The notes: generated by a model from the letters alone, not told the origin. A DNA stretch of 62,959 nt from Paenibacillus sp. PAMC 26794 (GCF_000316035.1 NZ_ANHX01000050.1:1-62959), one strand, 5' to 3'; counted from the first letter of the stretch, positions 27,185 through 36,519 are shown. Program-made: numbers and translations.

Positions 27185-28087
27185 TCATTCTTGTTCTCTA
27201 CGATGATTCGTACGTAATGCTTTAACATAAATCATTGTTGTATCTGGGTTGGTGTGTCCCATTATCTCGGCCAAACGGTGCAGTGGCGTATGCTCAGCCA
27301 TGGCGTAGCCAAAACGATGACGCAGGTCGTGTGAACTCAGTCCTTCCAGCCCTGCTGTTATCATTACTTTTTTAATCAGGTGGCGCAATGCTCTCTCCGT
27401 TAAACGATCGTTTGTCTTCTCTGAAGGAAAAAGGTACGCATGATCGGTAGCAAGATCAGATAAGTACTGATTCAACATGACAACACACTGCATATTCAAA
27501 GGGATCTTACGTTGCACGTTGCGTTTATCGGCTCTCACTGTCAAGTGACCGCTTCGTCTACCAAGTTCGATATCATGAGGCTTGAGGTTGCATACCTCCA
27601 TCGTTCGCAAGCCTGTGTGAAACATAAGGGTCAGGATGGTCTGATCACGAAGGGAATTACCGTACTCCACTGCCGCGAGGAATGCCTGCTCTTCTTCAAA
27701 TGTCATTCGGCGTGGACTTACTTTGTCTTCCGGAATGAATTTTAATGGTTTGGAAGGGTCATGACTGAGCCTGGATTCCAAGACAGCCCATTTGAAAAAA
27801 CGCTTCAGCGTAATCAACCTCCGGTTAATGGTGGCTGGTTTCAATACCATAACTTTGTGAGCATCTTCACGATAACTGACTAAAGTGGATGTATCCACAT
27901 CTTCAATTCGCAGTGAGAACTCTTCGCTGAGCATGGTGCTTTCCTTGTACCATTCGATAAAGTGTTTCAGATCACTTGCATATTCCTTCACGGTTTTGGG
28001 ATGTAATTCTCCCTCTTTAGCAAGCATATGTATGAATTCCTCTACTGTCGGTTCCCGCTGCACCGAAACCCCTGATGACTGATTCAT
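27185..28087 (-). CDS. Tyrosine recombinase (XerC/D-like integrase)
   Basis: This 300-residue site-specific recombinase has an N-terminal SAM-like core-binding domain (about residues 10-105) and a catalytic domain (about 120-295). The catalytic Arg is in HTGLRTMEVCNL, the His-x-x-Arg is in SSHDLRHRFGY, and a further His is in IMGHTNPDTT. The nucleophile is the Tyr of MIYVKAL. No phage genes, direct-repeat boundaries or tRNA are nearby, so it is either a lone chromosomal recombinase or an element remnant. A pair of direct repeats lies in its promoter region. Confidence 0.9.
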   Translation of the reverse strand: MNQSSGVSVQREPTVEEFIHMLAKEGELHPKTVKEYASDLKHFIEWYKESTMLSEEFSLRIEDVDTSTLVSYREDAHKVMVLKPATINRRLITLKRFFKWAVLESRLSHDPSKPLKFIPEDKVSPRRMTFEEEQAFLAAVEYGNSLRDQTILTLMFHTGLRTMEVCNLKPHDIELGRRSGHLTVRADKRNVQRKIPLNMQCVVMLNQYLSDLATDHAYLFPSEKTNDRLTERALRHLIKKVMITAGLEGLSSHDLRHRFGYAMAEHTPLHRLAEIMGHTNPDTTMIYVKALRTNHRREQE

Positions 28088-28115
28088 TAGAAAATACCTC
28101 CAAATCTTGACTTAT

Positions 28116-28162
28116 ATTAGCGGACATGGTATTATCATATTAATCGATACATTAGCGGACAT
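28116..28162. promoter_or_regulatory. Direct repeats upstream of recombinase
   Basis: ATTAGCGGACAT occurs at 28116-28127 and again at 28151-28162, 35 bp apart centre to centre. They lie 29-75 bp upstream of the recombinase start. They could be operator half-sites or accessory recombinase-binding sites. Confidence 0.55.
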
Positions 28163-28255
28163 CAAGTTCGTGGTTTAAATGCACCAGGTGAGTGTCAATT
28201 TTAAATTATACTCGTCATAATGATCGGCTAAAAACTTATTTTTTGGAGGAATCAC

Positions 28256-28456
28256 ATGCAAACAGGTACAGTGAAATGGTTCAACGCGGATAAAGGATTC
28301 GGCTTTATCGAAACTGAAGAAGGAACAGACGTATTCGTTCATTTCAGTGCAATTCAAGGTGAAGGTTACAAATCTTTGGACGAAGGTCAACGCGTTCAAT
28401 TCGAAGTAACTCAAGGTAACCGTGGACCACAAGCTGAGAACGTTACTAAACTTTAA
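28256..28456 (+). CDS. Cold-shock protein (CspB/CspD-like)
   Basis: This 66-residue single-domain RNA chaperone has RNP1 KGFGFIE (residues 13-19) and RNP2 VFVHF (26-30). The sequence is close to CspB/CspD of Bacilli across its whole length. It binds single-stranded RNA or DNA in the cytoplasm. The ATG follows GGAGG by seven bases, and a strong terminator follows eight bases after the stop. Confidence 0.95.
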   Translation: MQTGTVKWFNADKGFGFIETEEGTDVFVHFSAIQGEGYKSLDEGQRVQFEVTQGNRGPQAENVTKL

Positions 28457-28463
28457 TTATATG

Positions 28464-28497
28464 AAAGCTGCCTTATTAATAAGGCAGCTTTTTATTT
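28464..28497 (+). terminator. Rho-independent terminator of csp
   Basis: AAAGCTGCCTTATT (28464-28477) pairs with AATAAGGCAGCTTT in a perfect stem with almost no loop, followed by TTTATTT. It ends the monocistronic cold-shock gene. Confidence 0.9.
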
Positions 28498-28560
28498 ACA
28501 CATATGTTGAACAGTAAAGAAAAGATTTCACATCCCAAGAATGAAAGCGAGGTATTCCCC

Positions 28561-28833
28561 ATGGATAAAGAACAATTGATCACAGAAGTAGCTAAGGCTG
28601 GCGGTTTCTCCAAGAAGAATGCTGAAAAAGCTGTAACCGTTGTACTGGACTCGATTCTCGAAGCTCTCAAAGAAGGCAAAGAGGTTCAACTGGTCGGATT
28701 CGGGAAATTTGAAGTGCAGAAGCGTGAGGCAAGAACGGGAAGAAGCCGGAAAACAGGCAAAGAAATTCAACTACCTGCAGGTAAAGTTCCTGTATTCACA
28801 GCAGGCTTAAGCATGAAAGAAGCTTTAAATTAA
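28561..28833 (+). CDS. HU family DNA-binding protein
   Basis: This 90-residue histone-like protein binds and bends DNA as a dimer. It shows the HU start MDKEQLITEVAKAGGFSKKN, the core GFGKFEVQKREARTGRSRKTG and the end PVFTAGLSMKEAL. I start it at ATG 28561, preceded by GCGAGG; the frame extends upstream to 28504 but that extension is not HU-like. Confidence 0.95.
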   Translation: MDKEQLITEVAKAGGFSKKNAEKAVTVVLDSILEALKEGKEVQLVGFGKFEVQKREARTGRSRKTGKEIQLPAGKVPVFTAGLSMKEALN

Positions 28834-28886
28834 ACAACGCAACAACTTATTGAAAAGAGGTTTTTATTCAAACACACAATGATAAT

Positions 28887-29036
28887 ATGGATTTAAATGT
28901 CGTGTTTACTACCGTTGATGATATCATTAACTTTTATTCAGGCAAACAGACAAACTCGGATCATGCAGAAAATCACACTCATTTGAAGCCCCCATCAGTA
29001 CAGTCTGATTGCAGCCTACGACCACCCACCCGTTAA
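28887..29036 (+). CDS. Possible small protein of 49 residues
   Basis: An open frame begins with MDLNVVFTTVDDIINFYSGK and ends PPTR. The same frame extends back to an ATT at 28866 placed five bases after AAAGAGG, which would be a rare start codon and give 56 residues. I do not recognise the protein. It lies 53 bp after the HU gene and before a weak hairpin at 29064-29094. Confidence 0.3.
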   Translation: MDLNVVFTTVDDIINFYSGKQTNSDHAENHTHLKPPSVQSDCSLRPPTR

Positions 29037-29063
29037 ATTAACATTTCATCTTGGACAACAAGA

Positions 29064-29099
29064 GGCCCTGATCCGCTCAAAACGGTCCAGGGCCTGATT
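29064..29099. terminator. Weak terminator-like hairpin
   Basis: GGCCCTG (29064-29070) pairs with CAGGGCC (29088-29094), extended by CCG/CGG. Only a short imperfect T run follows on either strand. It lies between the HU side (plus) and the acetyltransferase (minus), so it may serve both. Confidence 0.4.
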
Positions 29100-29163
29100 T
29101 GCTTGGAAGCCGGCTCCGTCAGGAACCAGCTTATTTGTCTTTTATGCACAATGCACAACCATC

Positions 29164-29808
29164 CTATTTGCTGTTCAGAAGTTCGCGCAAGATCTGTAGA
29201 TCATATGTAGAGACAAGACGTTCCAAATGCGTATCCAGCCATTCCTCATCCTGATCCCACCACTTCAATTCCAGCAGCAGTGCAATCGTCTCTTCGTCAA
29301 AACGCTTTTTAACAGTCTTGGCTGGATTACCACCAACAATCGTATAGGGTTCAATGTCCTTAACAACGGTTGAATTGGAGGCAACGATTGCCCCGTCTCC
29401 AATCGTGATACCAGGCATGATCGTCACATTTTGTCCAAGCCATACATCGTTCCCCAGTACCGTGTCACCCTTATATGGAAGTTGTTCCAGTGTAGGTGTC
29501 ACACGCTCCCATCCTCCACCAAAAATGTTGAACGGATACGTGGTCATACCCTCCATCCGATGATTCGCGCCATTCATAATGAATGTCACACCTTCCGCAA
29601 TTGCACAGAAATTGCCGATGACCAGGCGATCACCAATAAAGTCATAATGATGCTGTATCCGGTCATAGAATTGCTCTGGCGGATTCGTGTTGTCGCTATA
29701 ATACGTATAATCACCGATGTCCACGTTGGAACGCGGCGGCAGGTTTTGAATGTAACATACCGTACGGATATTCTCATTCGGGAAAAGTTTGGTTTTATCA
29801 GGGGCCAT
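29164..29808 (-). CDS. Vat/CatB-family xenobiotic acetyltransferase
   Basis: This 214-residue left-handed beta-helix O-acetyltransferase has the family features IGNFCAIAEGVTFIMNGANH with the catalytic His of NGANHRM near residue 82. It also has YPFNIFGGGW, GNDVWLGQNVTIMPG and GGNPAKTVKKRFD. The sequence resembles Vat enzymes, which acetylate streptogramin A, and CatB enzymes, which acetylate chloramphenicol. Chromosomal copies in soil Bacilli often have untested substrates, so resistance is not established. It is monocistronic. Confidence 0.85.
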   Translation of the reverse strand: MAPDKTKLFPNENIRTVCYIQNLPPRSNVDIGDYTYYSDNTNPPEQFYDRIQHHYDFIGDRLVIGNFCAIAEGVTFIMNGANHRMEGMTTYPFNIFGGGWERVTPTLEQLPYKGDTVLGNDVWLGQNVTIMPGITIGDGAIVASNSTVVKDIEPYTIVGGNPAKTVKKRFDEETIALLLELKWWDQDEEWLDTHLERLVSTYDLQILRELLNSK

Positions 29809-29932
29809 ATTGTAGTCCCTCCTTTTCCCTATTGTAACAGATATTAAATCTTAAATGGACTAAGTGAGGCCAGACATGGACGAGGCCGGATTTTGCTGGA
29901 TATTCGCTCCGTCTAACCTGACAAAGCAGAGC

Positions 29933-29970
29933 AAAAAGGGATTCAATCTGACCATCGAATCCCTTTTCTT
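29933..29970. terminator. Terminator of CotH-family gene
   Basis: AAAAGGGATTC and GAATCCCTTTT form a perfect stem at 29934-29966, with T runs on both strands. On the minus strand it lies about 45 bp after the stop of the CotH-family gene. Confidence 0.85.
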
Positions 29971-30009
29971 ATTCTCCATACAACAACGTTGATCTGCAGG
30001 AGATATTTC

Positions 30010-31989
30010 TTATTTGGATGTAAGGCTTACTTGTGCAGCGGTTTGATCCCAGTCCACGGTAAGTCCCAGTCCTTCTGAGATGAAGCGTACAGGCACAAGT
30101 GTGCGACTGTTTTGAATGATCGCTGGTGCATCAATTTCGAGTGTCTTTCCATTTACGGTTGCCGTGCTGCTTCCGATCTTGAGCACAAGGGTCTGATCAT
30201 TCAGAACCGCTGTTACCGTCTTGGCCGTTTTGTCCCAAGTCACTTCTGCACCCATTGCTTCGAGGATTGCGTTCACAGGCACCATCACTCGGCCACTTTG
30301 CTGCAGCGGGTTCTGATCCGGGAATGTGATCGATTTACCATCGAGTGTTACGGTAATGGTTTTGTCGGTTGTTCCGGATGAAGTATTCGAACCGGTCTCT
30401 TCCGTAGTCTCAGGCAAAGGTGTTACTTCACGTCCGAGTTGCTCTTGCAGATTGGCAAGACGGTTCAGGGCAAATGTCGTTAGTGAGCCGGATGCCATGG
30501 AGCCCATGCTCCAGCCTCCGCCAAAGTTGCCGCCAGGAGGTGTTTGGGCATTTCCTGTATTCGTTGTTGGATCTGTTGCACCATTTCCAGTTGTGACCCC
30601 CGGCTGAGTCGGAGGTGTCATTCCTTCAAAACCTTCAGGCGGCATCATGCCTTCCATGCCCTCAGGTGGTGTCATTCCCTCAAATCCTTCTGGTAGTGTA
30701 AAGCCCATACCATCTGCTTCATCTGCATTTGCAGAATAAGCAATGTTGGATTCAAACTGTTCTGTCGTATAGAATTTCGTTGGATCTGCTTCTACATAAG
30801 GACGAATCTCATCGGCAAGGCCAGTAATACGATCCTGAATGCCTTCCATATAGTCCGTCAGTTCATTGACGTAGCTCAAATATTTTTCCTTATACTCCGG
30901 CACAGCAAGCAGATTGTTAATCATCGGTACATTCTCCATGCTAATACCCAGTACAGGCTCATCTACAGATACGTTCGTTGCATTGATGTTGGTCGTGGTC
31001 GAACCGGTTGTTGTGCCACGTCCCCCTAGACCCGAGTACCCGTTGAAGGACATGTTGAAGTCCCAAGGAACAACCGTGAACTTGCCGTCGGCATCACTGT
31101 AGAGCATGTAGTTGTGTCCTTTGTCACCGTTATAGCTGTCATAGTTGCCGAAAACCATGTTGCCTGCAATATATTGAAGCGCCGAATCCACGTCCAGTAC
31201 ACTTTCAATGTCACCTTTTTTGCCTTCAGGCATGTCATTCAGCGTTTTGATGAAGTTTTTGAGCTTGGTTTTGTTCTCGTCCGTACCCAAATCCTTTGTC
31301 AGCGTGCTGTATTCGCCTTTTTCTTCATATTGGAGATAAGTCTTCTCCTCGGTATCATAGAGAACACCATCCTCATAAGCTTCACCGTAGTTGCGTTCCA
31401 GGTAACTGTCATCTACTGCTTCAACGCCGGTGTAGAAACCAACCAGTTCGCCGTTCACATACAGATTAACATAGTTCGTCATCGGTACATCCATTCCAAT
31501 GCTGCGCAGCGCTTCATAATGGAGAACTTCACGCATGAACGATGGATCAGAATAGTTGTTGTTCAGAACCATTTTATCCAGACCAAGCAGGGTTTGTGTT
31601 TTGTCGTATTTGTCGAATTTCAATCTAAAGCTGTACCGGTCCGAATCTTTCATCGCGGATACAACTTTCAACGTCAGATTACCTTTGGTGGAGAAACCAA
31701 CGTTGTCCAGCTTGTTGCCGTCCACTTCGACACTTACCTTCTTATAATCCTTATCTAGCGGGCTTTCGAGCATGCTCTTCCAGTCTGCATCATCAATCGT
31801 TACATTTACGTCAATGACGTTATCCGTCTGGAACAACGATTCATAAGCTTGCGTCACGCCTGCACTTGAGATTGTCGCTGTACTCTCTGCGGCATATGCC
31901 GCATTCGGACTTACAATCAAACCAAAAGATGTCGTTACCATGGTCACGGACAATGCCGTTACTGCAACTTTTCGTAACAAAATATTCAA
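30010..31989 (-). CDS. Secreted CotH-kinase family protein with stalk domain
   Basis: This 659-residue exported protein has a Sec signal peptide (cleavage after AYA near residue 33). A CotH-type kinase-like domain covers about residues 50-400, including WDFNMSFNGYSG with the metal-binding Asp. A Met/Pro/Glu-rich linker with repeats of PPEGMEGM type covers about 440-500. A copper-amine-oxidase-N-like domain covers about 550-655 (ITFPDQNPLQQSGRVMVPV). CotH proteins can phosphorylate partner surface proteins; here the target is unknown. It follows the polysaccharide locus but has its own ribosome site and leader. Confidence 0.88.
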   Translation of the reverse strand: MNILLRKVAVTALSVTMVTTSFGLIVSPNAAYAAESTATISSAGVTQAYESLFQTDNVIDVNVTIDDADWKSMLESPLDKDYKKVSVEVDGNKLDNVGFSTKGNLTLKVVSAMKDSDRYSFRLKFDKYDKTQTLLGLDKMVLNNNYSDPSFMREVLHYEALRSIGMDVPMTNYVNLYVNGELVGFYTGVEAVDDSYLERNYGEAYEDGVLYDTEEKTYLQYEEKGEYSTLTKDLGTDENKTKLKNFIKTLNDMPEGKKGDIESVLDVDSALQYIAGNMVFGNYDSYNGDKGHNYMLYSDADGKFTVVPWDFNMSFNGYSGLGGRGTTTGSTTTNINATNVSVDEPVLGISMENVPMINNLLAVPEYKEKYLSYVNELTDYMEGIQDRITGLADEIRPYVEADPTKFYTTEQFESNIAYSANADEADGMGFTLPEGFEGMTPPEGMEGMMPPEGFEGMTPPTQPGVTTGNGATDPTTNTGNAQTPPGGNFGGGWSMGSMASGSLTTFALNRLANLQEQLGREVTPLPETTEETGSNTSSGTTDKTITVTLDGKSITFPDQNPLQQSGRVMVPVNAILEAMGAEVTWDKTAKTVTAVLNDQTLVLKIGSSTATVNGKTLEIDAPAIIQNSRTLVPVRFISEGLGLTVDWDQTAAQVSLTSK

Positions 31990-32126
31990 GTGATGAATCC
32001 TCCTTCTTGGTTTCTCGGTTAAGCAACTGGGGCTTATGTAACCATGGTAGGGGACGAACCTTTAGTGAATCTTAAATTAATAATTCATAACAAAAAGTAG
32101 CCCATCAGGCTACTTGTTCTGATCCT

Positions 32127-35100
32127 TTATAGCTCCGTAACGGTCACACCTGCTGCTTTGTAGTAGTCCTCATCTACATTGTTTAGAATGTTGGCCTTCA
32201 TTAGAATGCTTACTCCGGCAAAGAGACCGATTCCATTCGCGTTACCTTCGATTCGGTTATGTTCAATCCATACGTTCTCAGGGTCCCCTTCGCCGACATT
32301 GCCTGCTCCGGCATCGCCTTTATCGCGCTCAAGCCTCACACCCCAGTAACCGCTCGCCGTATTGTTACGAATGACATTGCCGCGAATCACCGTGCCCGGT
32401 CCGTTCAACACTTTGATCCCTGCTGCCTCTGCAATCATAGTGGTATTCTCGATGAAATTATCCTCAATTAGGGTATCGGGGGTACCCATGGTTACCGAAA
32501 TACCGATTCGACTGTTCGTAATTGTGTTGTCATGAATGTAGTTCCCTTTGCCAGACTTGCTGTGGTTGCTGGGCGCCGAACCCCCGGTATTGCCGAGCCC
32601 AATCCCTGCGCCTGTCAATACGTCCGTAATGACATTGCCGGAGATTTCATTCAAATACTCCAGTTCACCATGAAGGTCGATGGCGTCCAACTTTGTTCCG
32701 TTAAACGTATTGCCACGTAACACGTTATTATGAGCCACAAACTGAATCAGTGCTCCATGTCTGAGATAAGGACCTTCAAATGTACTGTCCTCCACCACAT
32801 TCCATAACGTATCATTGTCAAATCCGAGCCGATCGGTCTTGGCCGTTCCCTGAATGGAAATTCCGTAGCCTGAACCTCCAGGGCCCAGATCTGTTGCATT
32901 GCGAAAGGTTGCATGCTCCACAACAACATCGCGGCTGTGCTCAATGCGGATCGCCATTCGTTTGAACTTCTCCACAATCACGCCGTCAATCGTAATGTCA
33001 TACGATGGTGCCTCGCCATAATTGGCGATGTGGATCATGCTATCCGGCCCCCCTGCAGAGGGATTATTGGATTGATGATCCGTCGTGTAGCTGCCGGACC
33101 AGGCTGAAGTTATGGTCATGTTGGATACGAGGATGCTATGCTGAGCCGATGCTTTCAGAACGGCACTTCCCGTCACCTGATTCAGCGATGTCTTGAGCAC
33201 AGTTCCTTCACGGCTCTCACCTCTCAGATTCACTCCGGATTTGAGCATCAGATTGGTGCTGCCATCCGGTCCGGACAACAAATTGTACACTCCATTAGGC
33301 AAAAACACTTCATCACCAACGCTGGCCTCATCAATGGCAGCCTGTATAGCAGGACGGTCATCACTCACATTGTCGGCGGGATCTGCTCCATAATCCCGTA
33401 CATCAATTGTACGTCCGGTCACGGCATGTGGAGCATGGACAGCATGTGGTGTGCCATCTGTTTCCGTCAGACCTGGGGCGATAAAGGGTATCGTCCCTTC
33501 AGGTGGCTGTGGCACGATGTATGGAATCAGAGCCACAGGTGTCCCTCCTCCTGCAAAAGGGGCATACAGATGCACATCGCTCAGACTTGTGTAAATACTT
33601 GCATCGGAATTGCCATGCCCGGTGATTCGCACATACCGTGCAGACGTGTCCGGGATATCAAACGCCTGCATTTCAGTTGTATCCCCACTGCTTTCGCCGC
33701 TAAATATCTGGGTCCACTGCTCACCGTCAACAGACGATTCCATCTCAAAAAATGTCTTTCGGATATCCCCTTTGTAAAAACCAATCCCAACATAGCCTAC
33801 TGGCTGTGCCTGCCCCAGATCAAATATGATCCATTGCCCCTCTCCTGCAACAGACCAGCGTGTATAGCTGTTATTGTCGAGGGTATTGGTCGCCAGGTTG
33901 CCGTCGCTCCCACTTGCCGTGACGGAAGCCACAGGCAGGGACGATACCGGAACGCCAAGGGTTGTCAATTCGGTTGATAAAGCACTGCTGACGTTGCCCG
34001 CTTCGTCAATCGCCCTCACTTGAAATGTATATGGTGTTTCCGCTTCAAGTCCGCTGTCCCGGAATGACTGCTTACCTTGTTCGCTCAGCAGAACTCCATC
34101 ACGATAAATTCGGTAGGCAGATACAGCCGTATCGTCACTGGCAGCAGGCCATCTCAGTTCCGCAAAATCCGTTCCCCAGTTGCGAATCTCCAGTTCAGCT
34201 CCCTGCTCCCATTCGGGTGACTGCGCGTCACTGCCTTCTTCGATTAAAGCAATGACAGATAACTGTGGACGCGGATTGCTCGTTCCGTTGGCTTCCTTGG
34301 TATAGACGTTAACGGAAACACCTGTTGATCCCGCATCCGCGAGCAAAAATGCAACCTGCCCGGCATCTGGACGACTCTTCACATAATCGGTTACATCAAC
34401 TTCATAGACGGCCGGACTTCCATTCCGATCTGCCGAGACATGGAATGTGCCCAGCAGCGGAGCTTCGCTCAGACTTTGGACGGGAGCATTCGACCAGGTT
34501 AGTGATGATTCACTCCAGTCTGTGGCATCCAAACCATAAAGGGACAACTCCGTATCGGTATTCGAAGTGCCTTTCTTCGCTGCAATCCGCAGTTGATAAC
34601 GATCTCCTTCCGGCTCATTTCCGGTCATATCAAATTTGAGATATACATATTTCTTGGTCGACGAAGTGGAAGAGATGCTTAGTAATCCGGTGCTGGAACC
34701 TGTAGCCTGATTGAAATTCAGATCAGGCTTGCTGCTATCAATCGCCGCATCGTCGCTTGGCAGCTTGCTTGAGATGACCTTCTCCATCAACGGTCGTTCT
34801 TCTTCCTCTTCTTCATCTCCATACGAAGTGTCTTCGGGATTGCTTTTGAAAATAATTGGCTCCGTAACGATCCGGTTCTTCACATGTTCATCCAGGAAGG
34901 CCCATGCCTCCGTATTGGCATTCTCGGAAGCTGTACCTGTAAATCCATGGCCCTGGCCGGGTACAATCTTCACATCCACAATCGGCACACCCGCAGATTG
35001 AAGCTGCTCTGCAAAAGTAACACTGTCCGTGTATGGAATGGTGGCGTCAGCATCCCCGTGGCGAATCCAGAACGGTGGATCATCCGGTGAAGCATAGGTG

Positions 35101-36452
35101 CCCGGCATCGCAAGTCTGGCCTGTTCCGGTACATCCAATGCGCGATGACCGCCAAGCAGAGCCGTGACCGAGCTATAGTTATTGGCAAATGTCGTCGTAA
35201 AATCAGCGGGTCCGTACCAGTCGGCAACCGCCTGCACTTTGTCCGAATACTCAGGCCATCCGCCAGAACCTTCGAGATCCGGTACCTCTACCGTGACTCC
35301 TGTATCAAGCACGACGGGATCACCAGCGACCAAGTCCCCCGTTGTGCCGAGTAATGCGGCCAGGTGACCGCCCGCAGATGATCCCCATACGCCGATACGA
35401 CTTGGGTCCAGATTGTACTGGGCGGCATGGGCCCGCAAATATCGGATAGCAAGTTTGACATCCTGAATCTGGGCAGGGAAAGGCGCCTCAGGCGTCAGCC
35501 GGTAGTCCAGAGATACACCGATGTAACCGCGTTTGAGTACATAATTGCATATGGAGTTCAATGCCTGCTTCCGGTCCCCGTGATTCCACCCACCTCCGTG
35601 AATATAGATCATGACTGGCATCGGTTCAGCTGCCGCTGTCTCGGGAACGGCAATGGATGAATACATCGCCCGCCCACCAGCCATGCCAATCTCCACATCC
35701 TCGTATAAAGTCACTCCTTGCGGTGGCGTAAACTCAGTATTCTCTTCTCCAGGCGGCACTGGGGAAGGGGCAGGCGTTATACCCGGAATGGCCTGACCGT
35801 AAATGGCAACATTGTCGATATACATGTTCGCCTGCATGACATCTCCTGTCCGAAATCGAATATTCACTGTACTGTTATTGTTCGCCTCCGCACCCAGCGT
35901 CCAGCTTTTTAAGGTATTGCCTTCCTTATTTTTCACATCTGGAGTGCCTGGGGGAAGTTGGAACGTCTCCAGCGTTGACCAGGAAATTCCACCATCCTTC
36001 GACCATTCAATAATCACGCTTCCGCTTATATAGGAGGAAGCTCTTGTGTAGTAGCTTAGCCGGATGTTTCCGTATCCGGTCAGATCAAGTGGCAGCGCGA
36101 GTGCATCAGTTCCGTCTATCTTGATCATGTTGGGTTGGGATGGTGCGGTTGTTGAAGAAGAGGTTTTGACCTTGCTCCCGCCCGCACCGTCCTGACGCCA
36201 TGGTGCCTTCAATGCAATTCCGCCCGTAGAGCCAAAATTGTCGGGATCATCAAAGTTTTCCGCGTAAATCTCCAGCTCGGGCCCCTCGGGTTCCGGAATA
36301 TTTACTTCCTGTGCAGCATTGATAACAGAATGAGGAATATCGTCTTCCATCGCCCGGACTTCATGCACAGGAATGGCAGTACCACTAATGAGTATGAAAG
36401 ATATGGCAACAAGCACAGCCCGCTTCGTCCACGTTTTGAACAAGTCTTTCAT
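32127..36452 (-). CDS. Secreted multidomain esterase / beta-helix polysaccharide lyase
   Basis: This secreted protein of about 1442 residues has a signal peptide (1-34) followed by a jelly-roll-like domain (about 55-220). An alpha/beta hydrolase of the acetylxylan-esterase type (about 250-530) shows HGGGW, GSSAGG nucleophile elbow, HGDADATIPY and GQGHGF. A DNRLRE/CBM96-like domain (about 555-740), a fibronectin type III domain (about 755-845), an F5/8 type C domain (about 850-970) and a pectate-lyase-like right-handed beta-helix (about 1010-1435) follow. It should deacetylate and cleave an acidic polysaccharide outside the cell. I start it at ATG 36452 (after GGAGG), not 36500. It is cotranscribed with the SBP gene. 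Confidence 0.87.
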   Translation of the reverse strand: MKDLFKTWTKRAVLVAISFILISGTAIPVHEVRAMEDDIPHSVINAAQEVNIPEPEGPELEIYAENFDDPDNFGSTGGIALKAPWRQDGAGGSKVKTSSSTTAPSQPNMIKIDGTDALALPLDLTGYGNIRLSYYTRASSYISGSVIIEWSKDGGISWSTLETFQLPPGTPDVKNKEGNTLKSWTLGAEANNNSTVNIRFRTGDVMQANMYIDNVAIYGQAIPGITPAPSPVPPGEENTEFTPPQGVTLYEDVEIGMAGGRAMYSSIAVPETAAAEPMPVMIYIHGGGWNHGDRKQALNSICNYVLKRGYIGVSLDYRLTPEAPFPAQIQDVKLAIRYLRAHAAQYNLDPSRIGVWGSSAGGHLAALLGTTGDLVAGDPVVLDTGVTVEVPDLEGSGGWPEYSDKVQAVADWYGPADFTTTFANNYSSVTALLGGHRALDVPEQARLAMPGTYASPDDPPFWIRHGDADATIPYTDSVTFAEQLQSAGVPIVDVKIVPGQGHGFTGTASENANTEAWAFLDEHVKNRIVTEPIIFKSNPEDTSYGDEEEEEERPLMEKVISSKLPSDDAAIDSSKPDLNFNQATGSSTGLLSISSTSSTKKYVYLKFDMTGNEPEGDRYQLRIAAKKGTSNTDTELSLYGLDATDWSESSLTWSNAPVQSLSEAPLLGTFHVSADRNGSPAVYEVDVTDYVKSRPDAGQVAFLLADAGSTGVSVNVYTKEANGTSNPRPQLSVIALIEEGSDAQSPEWEQGAELEIRNWGTDFAELRWPAASDDTAVSAYRIYRDGVLLSEQGKQSFRDSGLEAETPYTFQVRAIDEAGNVSSALSTELTTLGVPVSSLPVASVTASGSDGNLATNTLDNNSYTRWSVAGEGQWIIFDLGQAQPVGYVGIGFYKGDIRKTFFEMESSVDGEQWTQIFSGESSGDTTEMQAFDIPDTSARYVRITGHGNSDASIYTSLSDVHLYAPFAGGGTPVALIPYIVPQPPEGTIPFIAPGLTETDGTPHAVHAPHAVTGRTIDVRDYGADPADNVSDDRPAIQAAIDEASVGDEVFLPNGVYNLLSGPDGSTNLMLKSGVNLRGESREGTVLKTSLNQVTGSAVLKASAQHSILVSNMTITSAWSGSYTTDHQSNNPSAGGPDSMIHIANYGEAPSYDITIDGVIVEKFKRMAIRIEHSRDVVVEHATFRNATDLGPGGSGYGISIQGTAKTDRLGFDNDTLWNVVEDSTFEGPYLRHGALIQFVAHNNVLRGNTFNGTKLDAIDLHGELEYLNEISGNVITDVLTGAGIGLGNTGGSAPSNHSKSGKGNYIHDNTITNSRIGISVTMGTPDTLIEDNFIENTTMIAEAAGIKVLNGPGTVIRGNVIRNNTASGYWGVRLERDKGDAGAGNVGEGDPENVWIEHNRIEGNANGIGLFAGVSILMKANILNNVDEDYYKAAGVTVTEL

Positions 36453-36501
36453 TAGTATCCCTCCGTATTCAGCTAACTTGCCACTCCGATGACAGAACAA
36501 C

Positions 36502-36519
36502 CTTCCGATCGCTGTTATC
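36502..36519. repeat. 18-bp fragment of dispersed repeat
   Basis: CTTCCGATCGCTGTTATC is identical to 38325-38342 in copy B of the dispersed repeat. It lies in the 96-bp gap between the SBP and esterase/lyase genes. The rest of the element is not recognisable here. Confidence 0.7.

Noticed and set aside
27185..28087. Prophage or integrative element anchored by the tyrosine recombinase
   Set aside because: No structural, replication or attachment-site features are visible on either side.
29164..29808. Confirmed streptogramin resistance gene
   Set aside because: The fold is right but the substrate cannot be told from sequence; chromosomal relatives are often not resistance genes.
36453..36500. 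Upstream extension of the esterase/lyase gene
   Set aside because: The ATG at 36452 has GGAGG and is followed by a signal peptide; the extension has neither and masks the signal.
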